Assembly: GCF_902713425.1 (NCBI RefSeq)
Contig: NC_081246.1
Coordinates: 3,975,001 to 4,039,000 of the forward strand
Reading direction: 5' to 3'
DNA from: Acipenser ruthenus
Taxonomy: Eukaryota; Chordata; Actinopteri; Acipenseriformes; Acipenseridae
Length of the DNA stretch: 64,000 nucleotides
Below the pieces are notes generated by a model. That model was given only the letters and a program-made list of their open reading frames with translations, did not search any database and was not told where the DNA came from. A program made the position numbers and the translations under genes. Positions 33,720 to 45,700 of the stretch are shown in pieces; the stretch's first letter is position 1, and each line of letters begins with the position of its first letter.

Positions 33720-34032
33720 GTTGCTACTTCCGATGTTTATTTCTGTTCTCTCTCTCTGCGTTTATTTAAAGCTGTAATTAGCAATTAAACCCTCTCCATT
33801 TCTTAATTACATCGTGGATATATCTGACGGTGATGCAACATTCTTTCTAGAACTATATTCTTGAATAAAAAAAAAACGCTCGCTTTCCTCTCATTCCGAG
33901 GACGCTCGTTTCAGAATAAATAAATACATTCTGCCTGCTGGAGACGCGCCCTTTAAGATTTAGCAAATAACAGAAACGCCAGGGTGGATTCGTGAAGCGT
34001 TACGGAACGACAGGGGAGGTGGCATTAATGAA

Positions 34033-34115
34033 GTCAGGATGGCCGAGCGGTCTAAGGCGCTGCGTTCAGGTCGCAGTCTCCTCTGGAGGCGTGGGTTCGA
34101 ATCCCACTTCTGACA
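34033..34115 (+). tRNA. tRNA-Leu(CAG)
   Basis: 83-nt type II tRNA. Acceptor GTCAGGA pairs with TTCTGAC, A discriminator. D arm TGGCCGAGCGGTCTAAGGC, anticodon loop TTCAGGT with CAG, long variable arm, T arm GTGGGTTCGAATCCCAC. A T7 run at 34122 provides the RNA polymerase III terminator. Confidence 0.95.
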
Positions 34116-34121
34116 AACAGT

Positions 34122-34128
34122 TTTTTTG
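34122..34128 (+). terminator. Pol III T-run terminator
   Basis: TTTTTTT just downstream of tRNA-Leu(CAG). Confidence 0.8.
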
Positions 34129-34443
34129 TTTATTTTTGGAGGATGCATCTAATGCTTTTGTCATTTCACTTGTTTTTTTTCTTTCTTGTTAATATTTATA
34201 TAAGAAAGTCGTTAAACGAGAGACGTCACCTCAAGCCGGCACCTCGCCACTTCTGTCACATTTAAACTGTGATTAGGAGGCCTCTATCACACTGTTTTCT
34301 AAATTAACATAACAATCTTAAAAAAAAATAGTTATGTAATGTATTTAAATGTTTGTTTGTTTGTTTTTGTTTGTTTTTTAATACGCAAAAAAAAAATTCT
34401 TCGTTATATGTAGATAATTTCAATCACAAAATAACAACAACTA

Positions 34444-34525
34444 CGTAGTGGGCAGGATTCGAACCTGTGTAGGGAAACCCCAATGCCTTTCTAGTCCATC
34501 GCCTTAACCACTCGGCCACGACTAC
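34444..34525 (-). tRNA. tRNA-Ser(AGA), partly diverged
   Basis: Minus-strand type II tRNA with D arm TGGCCGAGTGGTTAAGGC and anticodon loop CTAGAAA (AGA). The anticodon stem reads ATGGA against GGCAT, with two mispairs where the usual 3' arm is TCCAT. One acceptor and one T-stem pair are also mismatched. It may be a recently decaying copy. Confidence 0.6.
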
Positions 34526-34561
34526 TTTATATAATAAGACGTGTATTTACTTTTAAAAATC

Positions 34562-34659
<98 letters not shown>

Positions 34660-34660
34660 G
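34562..34660. repeat. TTA microsatellite
   Basis: About 98 bp of pure TTA repeats between two tRNA genes. Confidence 0.95.
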
Positions 34661-34687
34661 TCGGTTTTATAAAATAAAAAGAACGTC

Positions 34688-34770
34688 TACCAGAAGTGGG
34701 GTTCGAACCCACGCGGACATACATCCATTGGATCTTAAGTCCAACGCCTTAACCACTCGGCCATCCTGGT
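34688..34770 (-). tRNA. tRNA-Leu(TAA)
   Basis: 83-nt type II tRNA on the minus strand. Acceptor ACCAGGA pairs with TTCTGGT, A discriminator. D arm TGGCCGAGTGGTTAAGGC, anticodon stem-loop GGACTTAAGATCC with TAA, long variable arm, T arm GTGGGTTCGAACCCCAC. A T5 run follows downstream. Confidence 0.95.
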
Positions 34771-35440
34771 TCAGCACAGCCTCCTGACGTGCGCGCCGCT
34801 GCTCCCTATCCCATAGACTGCAAACGGGAGCCACGTCATCACTCGGGACTCGGGACCTTCGGCTTATTCCGCTCTAACTTCGCTGCTGTAGTCCCCTCGA
34901 TTTTACAAGCATGGCGTGTCAAACTGGTCCTCATGAAACTGCTTTGGCAAGTGAAGCCCTCTGACTGCCTGAAAATGCTTTCAAACCATGTGAATATCTC
35001 AGTACAGCCGCACGGTTTGGAACATACAGGTGTCTGTGATTTAAAAACAGCATCTCTTGAAATAAAAGACAGATGAAAATGGTATCGTTACTCTCGCATA
35101 TAATGAACACAGTAAGAGTCACGCTGATCCCAGCCAGTGTAACACAGAGAGGTTTTGAAAAAATACAGAGGTCCATATTCTTCAGAATGCAGGGCTGCAA
35201 TCGAGGCAGATTACGTCTGTTAGCGTCACAAGAACGAGGGATCTTTGAAATACTATTGGTCTGCTTCCACGACAAGGAGGTGTGGTTTACGTAATGACAT
35301 CATCCCTGAGCCAATAAAAACCGGATGCCATTCAGTATTGATAGTTCATTTGTATGTAGATTTAGTATTTCCCTTCAGTGTGGATATTAAGCAGACTATT
35401 AACAAACAAAAACAAAAAGATGAGTTGTTTCAAAGATAGA
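34771..35440. other. no gene recognised
   Basis: Sequence between the tRNA cluster and the 3' end of KASH5. A short CpG-bearing stretch lies at 34790-34870. No exon supported. Confidence 0.35.
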
Positions 35441-35446
35441 TTTATT
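35441..35446 (-). promoter_or_regulatory. candidate polyadenylation signal of KASH5
   Basis: AATAAA on the minus strand about 490 nt beyond the KASH5 stop codon, just past the 3' UTR minisatellite. Confidence 0.4.
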
Positions 35447-35529
35447 TCAAAGCTGAACCAAAAATAAATAAAACACATGAAAGTAAACTCAGGAATAACA
35501 GCAGAATAGACTTTGCTGCAGCAGTTAAA

Positions 35530-35925
35530 GCTAGGAGGGAGGGAGGGAGGCTCTAGTGGTTTGAGCTGAGGAGGGACTGGGAGGGAGGGAGGCTCTAGTG
35601 GTTAGAGCTGAGGAGGGACTGGGAGGGAGGGAGGCTGGCTCTAGTGGTTAGAGCTGAGGAGGGACTGGGAGGGAGGGAGGGAGGGAGGCTCTAGTGGTTT
35701 GAGCTGAGGAGGGACTGGGAGGGAGGGAGGCTCTAGTGGTTAGAGCTGAGGAGAGACTGGGAGGGAGGGAGGCTGGCTCTAGTGGTTAGAGCTGAGGAGG
35801 GACTGGGAGGGAGGGAGGCTGGCTCTAGTGGTTAGAGCTGAGGAGGGACTGGGAGGGAGGGAGGGAGGCTGGCTCTAGTGGTTAGAGCTGAGGAGGGATT
35901 GGGAGGGAGGCTGGCTCTAGTGGTT
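35530..35925. repeat. G-rich minisatellite in KASH5 3' UTR
   Basis: About nine units of roughly 42-47 bp (GGGAGGGAGGGAGGCT, CTAGTGGTTAGAGCTGAGGA). It starts about ten bases after the stop codon in the transcript direction. The plus strand carries repeated G3-G4 runs. Confidence 0.9.
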
Positions 35926-35935
35926 CGAGCTGCAG

Positions 35936-36161
35936 TCAGATAGGAGGGGGGCTGAGATGCCTCAGTGTGATGTGGGGTCTCAGGGTCTGTATAATGAGAT
36001 GCCAGAGGGATGCCAGGGGGGAGTTGGCAGCCGGGTTGAAGCTGTGCTGAGCGCTCTGGTACAGGAGGCTGCAGAGAGAGACCAGGAGGATGGCACAAGC
36101 CAGCCCGATGCAGGAGAGACACGACCTGGCTGAGAGGGGGAGGAGGCGCCCCTGCTCTGAG
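35936..36161 (-). CDS. kash5: KASH5 terminal exon, transmembrane span and KASH tail
   Basis: Starts after CTGTCTCCCTGCAG in phase 2, stop TGA at 35936-35938. Encodes [13 protein letters not shown], a 21-residue membrane span ([20 protein letters not shown] and Y), then about 39 luminal residues ending RHLSPPPI. The PPP-x C-terminus is the hallmark that inserts into SUN domains. There is no Met in this exon, so simple ORF scans miss it. Confidence 0.93.
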
Positions 36162-39100
36162 CTGCAGGGAGACAGAGAGGAGAGGAGTGATACACAGCCA
36201 CTGCATTATACACTGCACTGTACATGAGATACACAGCCACTGCATTATACACTGCACTGTACATGAGATACACAGCCACTGCATTATACACTGCACTGTA
36301 CATGAGACACACAGCCACTGCATTATACACTGCACTGTACATGAGATACACAGCCACTGCATTATACACAGCCACTGAGTGGTCTGCACTCACAGCCTGT
36401 TGCCCTGGGTGGTTCTCCTGAACTGGACCAGCTGCCTGGAGACGGGAACCAGAGACCGGACCACAGGAACCAACTGCATCTCAGACCTGAGGAGCAGAGA
36501 CAAGAAACACAGGAATATAAACCAGAGACCGGACCACAGGAACCAACTGCATCTCAGACCTGAGGAGCAGCAACAAGAAACACAGGAATATAAACCAGAG
36601 ACCGGACCACAGGAACCAACTGCATCTCAGACCTGTGGAGCAGCAACAAGAAACACAGGAATATAAACCAGAGACCGGACCACAGGGACCAACTGCATCT
36701 CAGACCTGAGGAGCAGAGACAAGAAACACAGGAATATAAACCAGAGACCGGACCACAGGAACCAACTGCATCTCAGACCTGAGGAGCAGCAACAAGAAAC
36801 ACAGGAATATAAACCAGAGACCGGACCACAGGAACCAACTGCATCTCAGACCTGAGGAGCAGCAACAAGAAACACAGGAATATAAACCAGAGACCGGACC
36901 ACAGGAACCAACTGCATCTCAGACCTGAGGAGCAGCGACAAGAGACACAGGAATATAAACCAGAGATAATAATAATTGTGCTGCTTTACCACGTGAGTAA
37001 GCAGAAAGCGCGCAGTCTTACCAGTCAGCAGTCACAGGGCTCTGAGGATCAGCAGGGTCCTGCGAGAGAGAGAGAGAGAGCACAAGGACATTTACAACGA
37101 GAGCAGCCCCGTCTCCTGTTGAATTCTCAAAGAACAGCTGAATATCAGAAGCTCCTGTTTCGGTCGTGTGGAGATGGAGTGGCTTCTCTTCCAGTTTTAC
37201 CTCCGGGACGGTCTGTGTTGAGGAGCTGGTCGTCTGAACCTCTCTGTGGTTTCGACCGCCCCGCTCCTCAGACGGGATGCTCTGAATCGAACTCCCCCCC
37301 TCCTGGGCTCTCGACTCTCCTCTCAGCAGATCCTGCCCACCAAAAAAGTATAGAAAGCCAGCAGTATTATTATTTATTTGGCAGACGTCTTTATCCAAGG
37401 CGACTCACACAGGCATCACAGTACAGGGTTACAATGCAAGATTCATATTTAAATACAGTGTAGTTTACAGTGCAGATAATAATACTGCATTATTTTGAAT
37501 CATAAAGTCCAATGAAAGCTGCTGAATAATGTTCCCTTGTTAACATATTGAATTCCACCCCCTCTATATAGAATGAACTCCCTCAGCTTCATAGAGTCCA
37601 ATGAAAGCTGCTGAATAATGTTCCCTTGTTAACATATTGAATTCCACCCCCTCTATATAGAATGAACTCCCTCAGCTTCATAGAGTTCAATGAAAGCTGC
37701 TGAATAATGTTCCCTTGTTAACATATTGAATTCCACCCCCTCTATATAGAATGAACTCCCTCAGCTTCATAGAGTCCAATGAAAGCTGCTGAATAATGTT
37801 CCCTTGTTAACATATTGAATTCCACACCCTCTATATAGAAGGAACTCCCTTTCCTAGGAGCTGTTACCCGTAGATTTGGGCTGCCTCTTATCGACCCCTC
37901 ACCTGCTCTCCAGACTGCTGCAGGAAGTTGTTTTCCAGACCTGGGTTCCTGAGCAGCGAGGGCTCCTTCGCATCAAACTCGTTGTTAACCAGCATCCCAC
38001 AGAGAGGGGTGGGGAGTGAAGAGCCGACTGTGTGTGTGTCCTGAAACAGCAGCCAGGTCAGGAGGGGTCAGCCTGTCCACTCACTTCTCATACTGTGTGT
38101 GTGTGTGTGTGTGTGCGTGTGTGTGTCAGTGTGTGTGTGTGTCAGTGTGTGTGTGTGTATGCATGTGTGTGTCAGTGTGTGTGTGTGCGCCTGTGTGTGT
38201 GTGCGTGCGTGCGTGTCAGTGTGTGTGCGTGTCTGTGTCAGGGGGTGTGTGTGTGTCAGGGGGTGTGTGTGCGTGTGTGTGTGTCAGCGTGTGTGTGTGT
38301 CAGTGTGTGCGTGTGCGCGTGTGTGTGTGTGCGCGTGTGTGTGTGTGTCAGTGTGTGTGTGTCAGGGTGTGTGTGTGTGTGTCAGTGTGTGTATGCATGT
38401 GTGTGTCAGTGTGTGTGTGTGCGCCTGTGCGTGTCAGTGTGTGTGCGTGTCTGTGTCAGGGGGTGTGTGTGTGTCAGGGGGTGTGTGTGTGTGTCAGTGT
38501 GTGTATGCATGTGTGTGTCAGTGTGTGTGTGTGCGCCTGTGCGTGTCAGTGTGTGTGCGTGTCTGTGTCAGGGGGGTGTGTGTGTGTCAGGGGGTGTGTG
38601 TGCGTGTGTGTGTCTGTGTGTGAAAGAACAGCGGGGTCAGGAAGGGGTCAGGAGGCCACATGTATTCTGGGATTGCCTCGGTCAGGTTTGATTTCTGTAT
38701 TTCTAAGAGATCAATAATCCTGTTTAGAATATTTTTACACTTGCATTAATACTGATAGTTACACATGGTCCTCAGCTGGAGGCATTTGAATAGACAGCGA
38801 TGTACCTTGTGCACGTCCTGTATCTCTAGCTGCAGGGAGCTCTCAGTCCTGTCTCTCCAGGGCAGGGAGCCCTCAGTCCTGTCTCTCCAGGGCAGGGAGC
38901 TCTCAGTCCTGTCTCTCCAGGGCAGGGAGCCCTCAGTCCTGTCTCTCCAGGGCAGAGAGCTGCACACCAGAAGGGATTCCTGTGGGCTGCAACTGAACAA
39001 CAACAGCAGCAGCAGCAGCAGCGATCTCATATCTACAGCTGTGGACAAACATGTCACACCCCCCCCCCCTCCCCTCCTATTGAATTAACTTGCTTCATAG

Positions 39101-42100
39101 AGTCCAATGAAAGCTGCTGAATAACGTTCCCTTGTTAACATACTGAATTCCACCCCCTCTATATAGAATGAACTCCCTCAGCTTCATAGAGTCCAGTGAA
39201 AGCTGCTGAATAATGTTCCCTTGTTAACATATTGAATTTCACACCCTCTATATAGAATGAACTCCCTCAGCTTCATAGAGTCCAATGAAAGCTGCTGAAT
39301 AATGTTCCCTTGTTAACATATTGAATTCCACCCCCTCTGTATAGAATGAACTCCCTCAGCTTCATAGAGTCCAATGAAAGCTGCTGAATAATGTTCCCTT
39401 GTTAACACATTGAATTCCACACCCTCTATATAGAATGAACTCCCTCAGCTTCATAGAGTCTGCTGTACACACACACACCCACACACACAGTATTAAACCC
39501 TATCAATTCAGCAGGCAACACTTTTGGCCACAGCTGCAGGTCAAACTCCCAGAAACCCCGCACGGATTACTCACGCTGTCAGATCATTATAACTCTGAGT
39601 CAGCTGGTCCTGAAGTCTGCTTATCTCTGCCTTCAGCTCCTTGTGGAAACCAAACCAAAAAAAGAAAGAATTCAGGAATTGGACAGGCAAAGAGGTAAAG
39701 CTCAAACACCTTGAAACGGGCCGTTATTCATGGAAAAGTTATCGCTGTTATTAAAGGTGAATCGAGATGCAACGTTGTCTACGGCGTCTCAGCAGCTGAT
39801 GGATCTCAGAACTTTCTCAAGTCGAGTCTTCAAGGATCCCAGTGATTCTGCCTCAACAACACGTCCTTTCCATCCCCTCCTCTCTGTCTCTCTGTCTCCT
39901 AACCCTAACGCTTCCCTCTGTCCTGAGTCTCCACTTCATCTCCACACTGTCCTCTGGTCCTGCTGTGCTAACAGTATTAGTTATGGTTAACGAAGTCGAC
40001 TCCCTGTCACGATTCTCACGAAATCATAACCCTGCTTTGTTCTAGACCCAGTTATTTCTCAAGCGAGGGTCCGGGACTGCTACCTGAATAAGGGAGACGT
40101 ATTCCTCTATGCTCTGCTGAAGTCTTTCTGTCTCTCTCCCTCTCTGTGAGGCAAAAGACAACAAGCATATCAGTGAGACAAACTCCACTCCTGGGCTGTG
40201 AATTCAATATCAGAACCCCTGAGAAATCTCGGGATTCCTGCCATATTACTGCAGCTACAAACACACTGCCACTGAAACGCAGAGACTGGCTGTTCGCTGC
40301 TAGTTTTTTGTTGATGTTTTTGTCTCCTTCACAGAGTCGGAGTTCATTAAAGAGGCGAGGCTTTGGAAAAAGTCTCACTGTGATGTTTTTGTTTGACAGT
40401 TTCTAAAAGATTTTACTGATAAAAAAACGCTTGCTGTATCAAACTGGAAGTCCTGAACCCACACATGGTTTGATACGATCATGTTCGCTTGATTTGAAAT
40501 TTTATTACCCCTTATTAATACCAACACTAAAGTTTTACACTCCCCTATAGAATGAACTCGCCTCGCTTCATGAAGTGGAACGAAAGCTGCTGAATAGCCT
40601 TACCTTGCTGAATCACACACCACTTTGTAGTTTTCCAATCTCATCTAACATGAAACAGTACTGTACTGCTATTCCGGTGCAGAAGTGTTTTTGGCGGTAT
40701 CATTTCTTTGATTACATGATGTTAAATAAATCTGTAATTATAAAACAAGGCTTTCTATAAAAGCCTGGTGCATTATTATTGTAGAATGGGTTTACCTCTG
40801 TAATGACAGCATCCTTGCTGGAGAGTGTGTCCTCCACTTCATCAAGCAGAATCTGAGAAGAGATGGAACATGACACAAGCACTGACAGACCTGGAGGCCT
40901 GTTGGAATAACAGGTACAATCAGCATCGTCTGCAGAGTTTATGAGGTTTCTCACTTCGTTTCTGCATATATACCTTTGCTAGTTCCATTACAGCAATCCT
41001 AGCTAACAAAACACGTCCTATCTGAGTCACTTAGTACAGAGTCTCACCCGCGGAGCACAAGGAGGTTCCGGGACTTGCTCAGGGTCACGCGCAGTGAGTG
41101 AGCCGGGATTTGAAGCGGGGACAAGCCCTTTTCTTTAACCACGGCGCCCCGCAGCCTCCCGTGGGACGGGCGTTCTCAGCAGGGTTACCTTGAGCTCTGC
41201 TTTGTCCTCAGTCAGCTGCTCCACCCTCCACCTCAGTGTGTCTCTCTCTGCTGCCAGACGCACGCTCTGACAGGAGAAGCAAGCGGGAAGCGTTGTTTTT
41301 AATGCATTGTTTTCAGGACCCCTTATTAAAGCAATGCCATGCTATTTGTTTTATCATGTGTTTCCCATGGTTTTATGCATTTGCCATTGTTTACCCTGGT
41401 TTGCCATGTTTTTAATAAGCTTTATCATACCGCTCTGTGCTTTACAATGCATACCTAGACAGACAGACAGACAGGCAGGCAGACACACACACAGACAGAC
41501 AGACAGAGGGACAGACAGACAGGCAGATAGACAGAGGGACAGACAGGCAGACAGACAGAGGGACAGACAGACACACACACACACACACACACACACAAAG
41601 ACACAGACACACACACAGACACACAGACAGACACACACACACAGACCCACACACACACAGACACACACACAGACACACACACAGACAGACACACACACAC
41701 AGACACACAGACACACACACACACACACACAGACAGACACAGACACACACACAGACACAGAGACAGACACACACACACACACACAGACACACCCTTCACT
41801 GGCACTGCAAATAAAAAGCTATTTGAAGGTAATAAATGTGTGTGTTTTTGGTTTCACCTCCTCCTGTCGACACCTCGTCTCCACAGTCATTGCCTGCTGC
41901 TCTCTCTCCTGTTGATGGGAAGCACAGCATTTCAAAACAGGGAAAAGAAACTAACTTACACGCCTCTGTGAAACACCAGCCAGGCTCAGTGCTGGAACGC
42001 AGGCCAAGCAAGAGCAGTTAGAAGCATTGCATCGTCCGTTCAAGAATTATAACATGAGACGGCTGGCTTGGAATAGCTTGCATAGTCACATAAAGCAGCC

Positions 42101-42604
42101 CAGCCCGGCCCAGCCCAGCCCAGCACAGCCCAGCCCAGCCCAACCCCGCCCAGCCCAGCCCAGTCCAGCCCAGCCCAGCCCAGCCCAACCCCGCCCAGCC
42201 CAACCCAGGCCAGCCCAGCCCAGCCCAGCCCAGCCCAGCCCAACCCCGCCCAGCCCAGCCCAGCCCAGCCCAGCCCAGGCCAGCCCAGCTCTCACCAGCT
42301 GTTTTGTGTGGCGTCTCATGTGGCTGTTGGTCTCCTCCAGCGCCTTGGCGGCTCCCTTCAGCTCCTCCAGCTCCTCAGAAACGCTCCTCGCCTGCTGCAG
42401 TGCATGCTGGGAGCTGAGGGGAACAGACAGAGTCGTCACAGTCACAGGGTCAGAGCTACAAAACATCCCTCTGAGCGATTTCAACTACAAAATACCAAAA
42501 CACCCCTCCAAGTGTGTGTGTGTGTGTGTCAGTGTGTGTCTCAGTGTGTGTGTGTGTGTATGTGTGTGTGGTGGGGGGGTCTCAGTGTGTGTCTGTGTGG
42601 GTCT

Positions 42605-42642
<38 letters not shown>

Positions 42643-42762
42643 CTCAGTGTCCGTGTCTCACATCCTCAGCTGCTGTTGCAGGAGGGAGATCTCTTCATTC
42701 AGATGGCTGCTCGTTTCCTCAGACCCCTCCACAGCTCTCTGCAGCGTCTCATTCCTCTCAAT

Positions 42763-42798
<36 letters not shown>

Positions 42799-45700
42799 CT
42801 CAGTGTCCGTGTCTCACATCCTCAGCTGCTGTTGCAGGAGGGAGATCTCTTCATTCAGATGGCTGCTCGTTTCCTCAGACCCCTCCACAGCTCTCTGCAG
42901 CGTCTCATTCCTCTCAATCAGCCTCCTGTTTGTAAACTCAAGGCCTTCGATGGAGCTGAGCAGGTCTGCGGGCTCACTATGGAGACAGTGTGAGGAGAGG
43001 AGAGAGGAGAGGAGAGGGAGAGGGAGAGAAAGAGACGGAGAGGGAAAGAGGGAGAGAGGGAGAGGAGAGGGAGAGGGAGAGGGAGAGGGAGAGGGAGAGA
43101 GAGAGAAAGAGACGGAGAGGGAAAGAGGGAGAGAGGGAGAGGGAGGGAGAGAGGGAGAGGGAGAAAGAGACAGAGAGGGAGAGAGGGAGAAAGAGACGGA
43201 GAGGGAGAGAGGGAGAGGGAGAGGGAGAGGGAGGGAGAGAGAGAGGGAGAGGGAGAGAGAGGAGAAAGGAAAGAGGGAGAGAAAGAGAGAGGGGAGAGAG
43301 AGGACACAGAGAGAGAGGGGAGAGAGGAGACAGAGAGAGAGGGAGAGGGGGAGAGAGAGGGGAGAGACGGAGAGAGTTCAGTTTAGTTTAGTTTAGTTTA
43401 GTTTATAGTTTATAGTTTAGTTTCTTCACTGTGTGCCCCGAGGCACAGGTACATCTCAATAGTGCAGCACTAAGAAATAAATACTAAAAATAATCATAAT
43501 AATACAAAGAGAGACCTGAACACACCAGACTCAATAAAATAACAATACAACAAGAAACTCCAAACAATTACTGTGCATCCAAAGTGATATCAATACACAC
43601 ACACACACACACACACAGACACACAGACAGACACACACACACACACACACAGACAGACAGACACACACACACACACACAGACACAGACAGACACACACAC
43701 AGACACACAGACAGACACACAGATAGACACAAACACACACACAGATAGACAGACAGACACACACACAGACAGACACACAGACACAGACAGACACACACAC
43801 ACACACACAGATACAGACACACACACAGACAGACACACAGACAGACACAGACAGACAGACAGACAGACACACACACACACACACACACACAGACACACAC
43901 ACACAGACACACAGAGCTGTCGTGATGACTCTGGCTTTGCTACTCACACAGTCACCCTGCTGGTATCGCCCCCATAGCCCTCCAGCTGAGCAGTGCTGCC
44001 CCCTGTCTTCTTTCCTGGGGCAGAACACAAGGCCAGCATTGAACCCACGTCACAATGGATCACCGCTGTGGATTGACATGACCACCCTACAGAAAAAACT
44101 GATTCATTGGACTCTGTGAAGCTGAGGGAGTTCATTCTATATAGAGGGGGTGGAATTCAATATGTTAACAAGGGAACATTATTCAGCAGCTTTCATTGGA
44201 CTCTATGAAGCTGAGGGAGTTCATTCTATATAGAGGGGGTGGAATTCAATATGTTAACAAGGGAACATTATTCAGCAGCTTTCATTGGACTCTATGAAGC
44301 TGAGGGAGTTCATTCTATATAGAGGGGGTGGAATTCAATATGTTAACAAGGGAACATTATTCAGCAGCTTTCACTGGACTCTATGAAGCTGAGGAAGTTC
44401 ATTCTACATAGAGGTGTGGAATTCAATATGTTAACAAGGGAACATTATTCAGCAGCTTTCATTGGACTCTATGAAGCTGAGGGAGTTCATTCTACAGGGT
44501 GTAAAACGTTTGCTCACAGCTGTATTCTTGTGGATGGGGATTGGTGTGCAATTGTAACTTCCGGCAAACAGACCCACTGAATAAAAACCGCACAGAGATT
44601 TTTTTTAACTTACCCGGGTGAAGAAGGGAGACAGTTTCGATAAACTCCACTTCATCGCTCTCCCTCATCTCTGATCTGGAGGGATAAAAGAGAAGAATCC
44701 CATTACAGACCAGCAAACTTGAATTCGAGTCCTCAAACCTCCGGTCCGAGCCCTAGTCCTTGAAACAAACTCAAATCAATTTTCATTAAACTAGAGGTAG
44801 TAGTGGGGGGGGGGGGGGGGGGGGGGGGAGATGACTTTGATGTATTTTTTTCTAGCTAGATTATTCTATTTCTATAAATTTGATTTCAGATAATAACGTC
44901 TTTTTTATCCTTTCTCTTTTACACAAAAAACACATGAATGCATTTCCCCTTTGCGCCGGTTCACAATGCAATAAAACACATGAAGTTGACACAGACAGAG
45001 ATTTCTAGGTTGAAAATGCTTTATAGTTCTGTTCAGTGCAGCCAGCACATGCTAGAGCTGGGTCCTCTCCCTGGTTTTGTTGCTGTATATGTTTCTTTGT
45101 ATTATCTTGTATTCTGTGTAAACTACACTGTATTTAAATATGAAGCTTGCATTGTAACCCTGTGCTGCCCTGTAACACCTGCGTGAGTCGCCTGGGATAA
45201 AGGCATCTGCCATATAAATAAAGATAAAGATAATTGTGTGTGAAAGGCGCTGTATACCTAACACATACCCGTCCTCTCTGACCTCCGCAACCCAGCCCTT
45301 CATCACACACAGGAAGGTGTTCTGATCCACAGCCTGGCCCGACTGTTCGGGGTCCAGAACCCTGTGCAGCACCCGGAGGGGTCCTTCATCTCGGGGCTGC
45401 CCGGTCACTGCCTGCAGGTACTCCACAATCTGATCCGCGCTCACCCAACCTCAGAATAATACAGACAGGTATAGTCAGGTGTGTGTCTGTGCTGTGTGTA
45501 TCACAGGACAGACAGCAGTGTATAATACAGACAGGTATAGTCAGGTGTGTGCCTGTGCTGTGTGTATCACAGGACAGACAGCAGTGTATAATACAGACAG
45601 GTATAGTCAGGTGTGTGCCTGTGCTGTGTGTATCACAGGACAGACAGCAGTGTATAATACAGACAGGTATAGTCAGGTGTGTGCCTGTGCTGTGTGTATC

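Noticed and set aside
35832-36393. Two minus-strand frames with Met starts over the KASH5 terminal exon
   Set aside because: They start in the 39-bp intronic array. The frame giving the membrane span and LSPPPI, entered by splicing, is the real one.
37018-37398. Single 126-codon frame as one KASH5 exon
   Set aside because: It contains two splice-bounded exons (37332-37201 and 37059-37022). The spliced version keeps phase and conserved motifs, though retention cannot be excluded.
38016-38717. Cys/Val-rich frames over 200 codons
   Set aside because: TG-repeat artefacts inside KASH5 intron 14.
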